Positions 5,708 to 8,889 of a stretch of DNA of 8,889 bases are shown piece by piece; position 1 is the first letter of the stretch; each line of letters opens with the position of its first letter. The translations under genes were made by a program, and so were the position numbers. The stretch spans positions 1-8,889 of the forward strand of contig JAEZAW010000175.1 of assembly GCA_023430315.1 (NCBI GenBank), in the 5' to 3' direction. Under the pieces are notes generated by a model that saw nothing but the letters and a program-made list of their open reading frames with translations, was not told the DNA's origin and did not search any database. The stretch is from Pseudomonadota bacterium. Its GTDB lineage: Bacteria > Pseudomonadota > Alphaproteobacteria > Rhizobiales > Hyphomicrobiaceae.

Positions 5708-6898
5708 TCAGCCGATCACGCGCAGGTGGCTTGCCGGCGCGCTGGTCGGCATTTGCGCGCCGCCGACCAGAATGTCGGTTGTTATGTTCTGGATGTCGCG
5801 GTGCCCGCAGAGCGCCATGGTCATGTCGAGCTCCTTGCGGATGATCTCCAGCGCCTTGCTGACACCCGCCTCGCCCATGGCACCGAGGCCGTACGTGAAG
5901 GCGCGGCCGATGTAGACCCCTTTGGCCCCGAGCGCGATCGCCTTGATCACGTCCTGGCCCGTCCGAATGCCGCCATCCATGTGCACCTCGATGCGGTTGC
6001 CGACCGCCCGCACGATCTCCGGTAGCGCCGCGATGGACGAAATCGCGCCATCGAGCTGACGCCCGCCGTGGTTCGAAACGATCAGCGCATCGGCACCTGT
6101 CTGCGCGGCGATCTCGGCATCCTCGACATCGAGGATGCCTTTCAGAATGAGCTTTCCGCCCCACTCGTCGCGAATGCGCTTCACTTCATCCCAGCTCAAG
6201 CGCGGATCGAACTGCTCCGCCGTCCATGCGCCGAGCGCGCTCATGTCGCTGACGCCCTTGGCGTGCCCGACAATGTTGCGGAAGGTCCGCCGCTTGGTGC
6301 CGAGCATACCCATCCACCAGCGCGGCTTCGTGCCGATATCGATGATGTTCGGGATCGTCAGGCGCGGCGGCGCCGAGAGGCCGTTTTTGATGTCCTTGTG
6401 GCGCTGGGCGAGAATCTGCAGGTCGAGCGTCAGCACGAGCGCCGAAACGCCCGCCGCTTTGGCGCGCGTGAGCAGGCGGCTCACGAAATCCTTGTCGCGC
6501 ATCACGTAGAGCTGAAACCAGAAGGGCTTGTCCGTGTTCTCGGCCACGTCCTCGATCGAGCAGATGCTCATGGTCGAGAGCGTAAAGGGCACCCCGGCCT
6601 TGTTGGCCGCGCGTGCAGCGAGGATCTCGCCATCGGCGTGCTGCATGCCCGTCATGCCGACCGGCGCCAGGGCGAGCGGCATCGACACGGGAATGCCGAC
6701 CATGCTGCTGGCGAGCGTGCGGTTGGTCATGTCCACGGCCACGCGCTGGCGCAGCTTGATGCGCTGGAAGTCCTCTTCGTTGGCGCGATAAGTGCTTTCC
6801 GTCCACCCGCCGGAGTCGGCGTAGTCGTAGAACATCCGCGGCACACGGCGCTTGGCGAGCACGCGCAGGTCCTCGATGCAGGTAATGACTTGACTCAT
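5708..6898 (-). CDS. lldD: FMN-dependent alpha-hydroxyacid dehydrogenase, L-lactate dehydrogenase (LldD) type
   Basis: This family oxidises L-2-hydroxyacids to 2-oxoacids with FMN in a TIM barrel; LldD-type members turn L-lactate into pyruvate and pass electrons to the respiratory chain at the inner membrane. The 396 residues fit the family. Active-site residues in order are Tyr24 (MFYDYADSG), Tyr131 (FQLYVMRD), Asp159 and Arg166 (LTLDLQILAQRHKD), Lys253 (LILKGI), the catalytic His277 and Arg280 (SNHGGRQLDG), and the FMN phosphate-binding DGGIRTG (308-314) and IGRAF. ATG 6898 has GGGGAAG about six bases upstream. The substrate cannot be fixed from sequence: glycolate or mandelate oxidation is possible, though the RHKDIKNG stretch favours the lactate-dehydrogenase group. 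No transporter or regulator gene is adjacent. The 121 bases upstream show TTGACC (6969-6964) but no matching -10. Confidence 0.9.
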   Translation of the reverse strand: MSQVITCIEDLRVLAKRRVPRMFYDYADSGGWTESTYRANEEDFQRIKLRQRVAVDMTNRTLASSMVGIPVSMPLALAPVGMTGMQHADGEILAARAANKAGVPFTLSTMSICSIEDVAENTDKPFWFQLYVMRDKDFVSRLLTRAKAAGVSALVLTLDLQILAQRHKDIKNGLSAPPRLTIPNIIDIGTKPRWWMGMLGTKRRTFRNIVGHAKGVSDMSALGAWTAEQFDPRLSWDEVKRIRDEWGGKLILKGILDVEDAEIAAQTGADALIVSNHGGRQLDGAISSIAALPEIVRAVGNRIEVHMDGGIRTGQDVIKAIALGAKGVYIGRAFTYGLGAMGEAGVSKALEIIRKELDMTMALCGHRDIQNITTDILVGGAQMPTSAPASHLRVIG

Positions 6899-7019
6899 GC
6901 GGCGCTTCCCCAGATGTCAGGCTTATGACCCTGGATTAGCGCCTTTTGGGCAGTAACGAAACAGGTCAATCGGGGAGGGGAGAGGACGTCGCGGGCGGCG
7001 TGCCGGCTATGGTCTCGGC

Positions 7020-7784
7020 TCAGGTACCGACGTCATAGCGGTAAAGGTCCATGCCGTGAATGCGCAACCAAGCCTTGGCTTCGCCGCTGCGCGGCATGAT
7101 CCGGTCGACGAGGCGCCAGAAGCGGGGACCATGGTTCATATGCACGAGATGGGCAACCTCGTGCGCGGCCACATAGTCGAGCACGACGGGAGGTGCCAGA
7201 AGCAGGCGCCAGGAAAAGGAAAGCTGGCCCGAGCTCGAACAGGAGCCCCAGCGGGTTTTCTGATCGCGAAGCGTGATGCGCTGCGGCTTGACGCCGATCT
7301 CTTTCGCGTGCCGCGTGACCGCTAGCTGCAGGTCGCGTGCGGCCTCGGCATAGAGCCAGTCGCGCAGCCGACGTGGTGCGTGCTCCTGCGTGCCATGCAC
7401 GATCAGCACGGGAACGCGGCGGCCGGCGCGCGCGACGATCTCGACGACGCCGGCACCGCGCTGCGCGGGCTCGAAGGTGATCTCGTGCGGCACGCCGCGG
7501 AGCGGAAATGCGGCGCCCTCGACGAGCGGTACGGGCTCCGGCACGCATTCGAGGCGCTCGCGCACCCAGTCTCGATTGCGCAGCAGAAAGCGATCGGCTT
7601 CGCGTAGGTCGGAGCTGCGCGGCATGGTCAGGATGACGGCGTGCTGTGTCCGGCTGACGCGCAGCGTCAGGCGCCGCGCCTTCGGATGCCGGCGCACCTC
7701 TACCGGTGCCGAGATCCCATCGACCTTCAGCAGCTGCACTGAGGGCGTCGATGAGCCCGTCGTTTTCGCGGTCCGCCGCTTCAT
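7020..7784 (-). CDS. YgjP/DUF45-family SprT-like zinc metalloprotease-like protein
   Basis: The C-terminal half carries the hallmark of the YgjP (DUF45/WLM-like) family: KTRWGSCSSSGQLSFSWRLL (176-195), VLDYVAAHEVAHLVHMNHGPRFW (201-223 region) with zinc ligands His208, His212 and His218 and the catalytic Glu209. The N-terminal part (about 24-80, VEVRRHPKARRLTLRVSR and an RDWVRERL helix) also fits. Length from ATG 7784 is 254 residues, typical of the family. The physiological substrate is not established for this group; predicted cytoplasmic, with no signal peptide or membrane segment. ATG 7784 is chosen because GAGG lies six bases upstream. A GTG at 7922 would add 46 residues of unconserved basic sequence. 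Neighbours lldD and phaZ do not indicate its role. Confidence 0.88.
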   Translation of the reverse strand: MKRRTAKTTGSSTPSVQLLKVDGISAPVEVRRHPKARRLTLRVSRTQHAVILTMPRSSDLREADRFLLRNRDWVRERLECVPEPVPLVEGAAFPLRGVPHEITFEPAQRGAGVVEIVARAGRRVPVLIVHGTQEHAPRRLRDWLYAEAARDLQLAVTRHAKEIGVKPQRITLRDQKTRWGSCSSSGQLSFSWRLLLAPPVVLDYVAAHEVAHLVHMNHGPRFWRLVDRIMPRSGEAKAWLRIHGMDLYRYDVGT

Positions 7785-8085
7785 GCGCGTCCTCGCTCGT
7801 CTCCTAAAGTGCGTATGGAAGTGCGCCGACAGCGCATCCGCAAGAATCCCCCATCGACCGGTGTCAGTTACACCACTCGACTGACGCGCTTCGCACTCGT
7901 TTGAGGCAGTCCTGCGGCGCACCCCGTTGCACCACCGAGTGCATGAATCCTAGCAGGCGAAATGACGCGCGCGAACCCGTTAGGCGTCGGAGTGCCGCAT
8001 GAGAGCACATGGATGTGGCGACAACGCAACGCGACGCAACAGCGCCACATTCAAAGCGTTCGCCTGAGTCGGAAGGTATCGGGCG
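7785..8085. other. Intergenic gap between phaZ and the metalloprotease-like gene
   Basis: These 301 bases hold no supported gene. The notable content is the long inverted repeat at 8011-8052 and the metalloprotease ribosome binding site (GAGG, 7794-7791). A small dyad GGTGT/ACACC (about 7859-7873) lies between. I see no tRNA fold, no intrinsic terminator with a T-tract and no convincing promoter. Confidence 0.5.
8011..8052. repeat. Inverted repeat with a repetitive loop downstream of phaZ
   Basis: Arms 8011-8020 and 8043-8052 pair over ten positions (8-bp perfect core ATGTGGCG/CGCCACAT, then one G-T and one G-C pair). The 22-base loop is built of repeated GCAAC/CGCAAC units. It begins 34 bases after the phaZ stop on the minus strand. 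No T-run follows, so an intrinsic terminator is doubtful; it may be a 3'-end structure or a protein site. Confidence 0.45.
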
Positions 8086-8889
8086 CTATTGGTGCCAGAC
8101 TCTCATCCCATCGAACAGCAAGCTGCCTGCGAGTTGCAGCATGGTTAGATGTGCGAGCTGAGGAAGATACAGCGCATCGGCTGCCAGGGAATGTGAAGCG
8201 CGCTTCGGCACGGCTACGTCACTGCGACGCTTAGGCACGCGTGGCGTGTTCGTCGCGGCGTGTGATCCGAACGTGAAAGCGGAAGCAGAAATTTCGCGCG
8301 CCTCCGAAGCTGGAGTTTCGCGCGTCGCGCGGCGTTGAAGCGCCGGCGAAGCGATTCCTGCCTTGGTGCGCGGATCGCGTGCACGCGCGAACGCTGCGAT
8401 TCGCGGTGCAATCTCGCGGCGGAAGCGCGAGCCGTTGAAAATGCCGTAGTGGCCGACGTGCGGACACGTGAACTTCATCTTGTCGGCCGCCGGCAGCGAG
8501 GTGCAGAGGTCGTGCGCGGCGTGGCACTGGCCGAGACCCGTGATGTCGTCCTTCTCGCCTTCGATGGTCAGAAGGCCGACGCGGCGGATCGCACTCGGAT
8601 CGATGAGTCGGCCGCGGTGGTACATCTCGCCCTTCGGCAGGAGATGGCGCACGAACACGGTGTCGACCGTGTCGAGATAGAATTCCGCAGTAAGGTCCAT
8701 GACGGCGAGGTATTCGTCGTAGAACTCGCGGTGCTTCTCCGCGCTGTCGCCGTCGCCGCGCACGAGATGGAAGAAGAGGTCCTTGTGCGCGTTCATGTGC
8801 CGGTCGAGGTTCATGGTCATGAACCCGCTGAGCTGCAGGAAACCCGGATAAACCGAGCGCCCGAAGCCGGGATTGGGCCACGGCACCTG
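8086..8889 (-). CDS. phaZ: Intracellular polyhydroxybutyrate depolymerase, C-terminal part, cut by window edge
   Basis: PhaZ hydrolyses stored polyhydroxyalkanoate granules to 3-hydroxybutyrate for reuse. The frame is open to base 8889, so the N-terminal portion with the nucleophile is outside; 267 residues are seen. The PHB depolymerase C-terminal domain is clear: PNPGFGRSVYPGFLQLSGFM, MNLDRHMNAHKDLFFHLVRG, EFYDEYLAVMDLTAEFYLDT, LLTIEGEKDDITGLGQ and VGHYGIFNGSRFRREIAPRI. The first Asp of KDD and the His of VGHYG are 33 residues apart, the spacing I recall for the catalytic Asp and His of Ralstonia PhaZ1. After FARARD (about 8374) the protein continues 95 more residues with low-complexity Ala/Ser/Arg content and weaker codon bias, beyond the expected end of the family domain. 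Stop is TAG at 8088-8086. A lost stop or lineage-specific tail are the alternatives. Confidence 0.92.
   Translation of the reverse strand, partial: QVPWPNPGFGRSVYPGFLQLSGFMTMNLDRHMNAHKDLFFHLVRGDGDSAEKHREFYDEYLAVMDLTAEFYLDTVDTVFVRHLLPKGEMYHRGRLIDPSAIRRVGLLTIEGEKDDITGLGQCHAAHDLCTSLPAADKMKFTCPHVGHYGIFNGSRFRREIAPRIAAFARARDPRTKAGIASPALQRRATRETPASEAREISASAFTFGSHAATNTPRVPKRRSDVAVPKRASHSLAADALYLPQLAHLTMLQLAGSLLFDGMRVWHQ

Noticed and set aside
5364..6164. 266-codon minus-strand frame crossing rpsU, the hairpins and lldD
   Set aside because: It spans two real genes and a terminator, with Arg/His-rich composition typical of off-frame translation.
6068..6928. 286-codon plus-strand frame opposite lldD
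   Set aside because: Antisense shadow of lldD with no domain; lldD has all catalytic residues.
7785..7922. GTG start at 7922 for the metalloprotease-like gene
   Set aside because: The added 46 residues are not family sequence, and ATG 7784 has a well-spaced GAGG.
7962..8234. 90-codon plus-strand frame opposite the phaZ tail
   Set aside because: No recognisable domain or clear ribosome binding site, and it overlaps the inverted repeat and the phaZ 3' end.

Overview
The window is GC-rich DNA with the gene content and protein signatures of an alphaproteobacterium, most likely order Hyphomicrobiales. The clues are a DksA with one cysteine at the usual four-cysteine zinc site, the wording of SdhA, MetK and ribosomal protein S21, and an intracellular polyhydroxybutyrate depolymerase. 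Genus is not determined. I see no insertion sequence, phage gene, CRISPR array, rRNA or tRNA. This is a chromosomal housekeeping region, not an accessory island, and I found no new multigene system.

Layout. At 2-1696 (+) is the 3' part of sdhA (succinate dehydrogenase flavoprotein), cut by the left edge. A GC-rich hairpin follows, then carA (+, start chosen at 1817), the glutaminase subunit of carbamoyl-phosphate synthetase. carA converges on metK (-, S-adenosylmethionine synthetase, TTG start), with a strong hairpin terminator between them. dksA (-) lies upstream of metK in the same direction. A 396-base region separates dksA from the divergent rpsU (+, S21, TTG start with a clear ribosome binding site). 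This region holds a good sigma-70-type promoter for dksA, a perfect 7-bp dyad in the dksA leader, and a plausible rpsU promoter. Two hairpins follow rpsU, which converges on an lldD-type FMN-dependent alpha-hydroxyacid dehydrogenase (-). Next come a YgjP/DUF45-type zinc metalloprotease-like protein (-), a 301-base gap with a long inverted repeat, and the C-terminal part of phaZ (-), cut by the right edge.

How the genes relate. They look like independent transcription units, not one pathway: TCA cycle and respiration (sdhA), pyrimidine/arginine precursor supply (carA), methyl-donor synthesis (metK), stringent-response control of transcription (dksA), translation initiation (rpsU), lactate or other 2-hydroxyacid oxidation (lldD) and storage-polymer breakdown (phaZ). 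The dksA/rpsU pair shares a divergent control region and joins two growth-rate-linked functions.

Most worth a second look: a roughly 95-residue C-terminal tail on PhaZ with weakened codon bias, the dksA promoter plus leader dyad, the Gly/Pro/Arg tail on S21, TTG starts on two housekeeping genes, and the absence of sdhB after sdhA.
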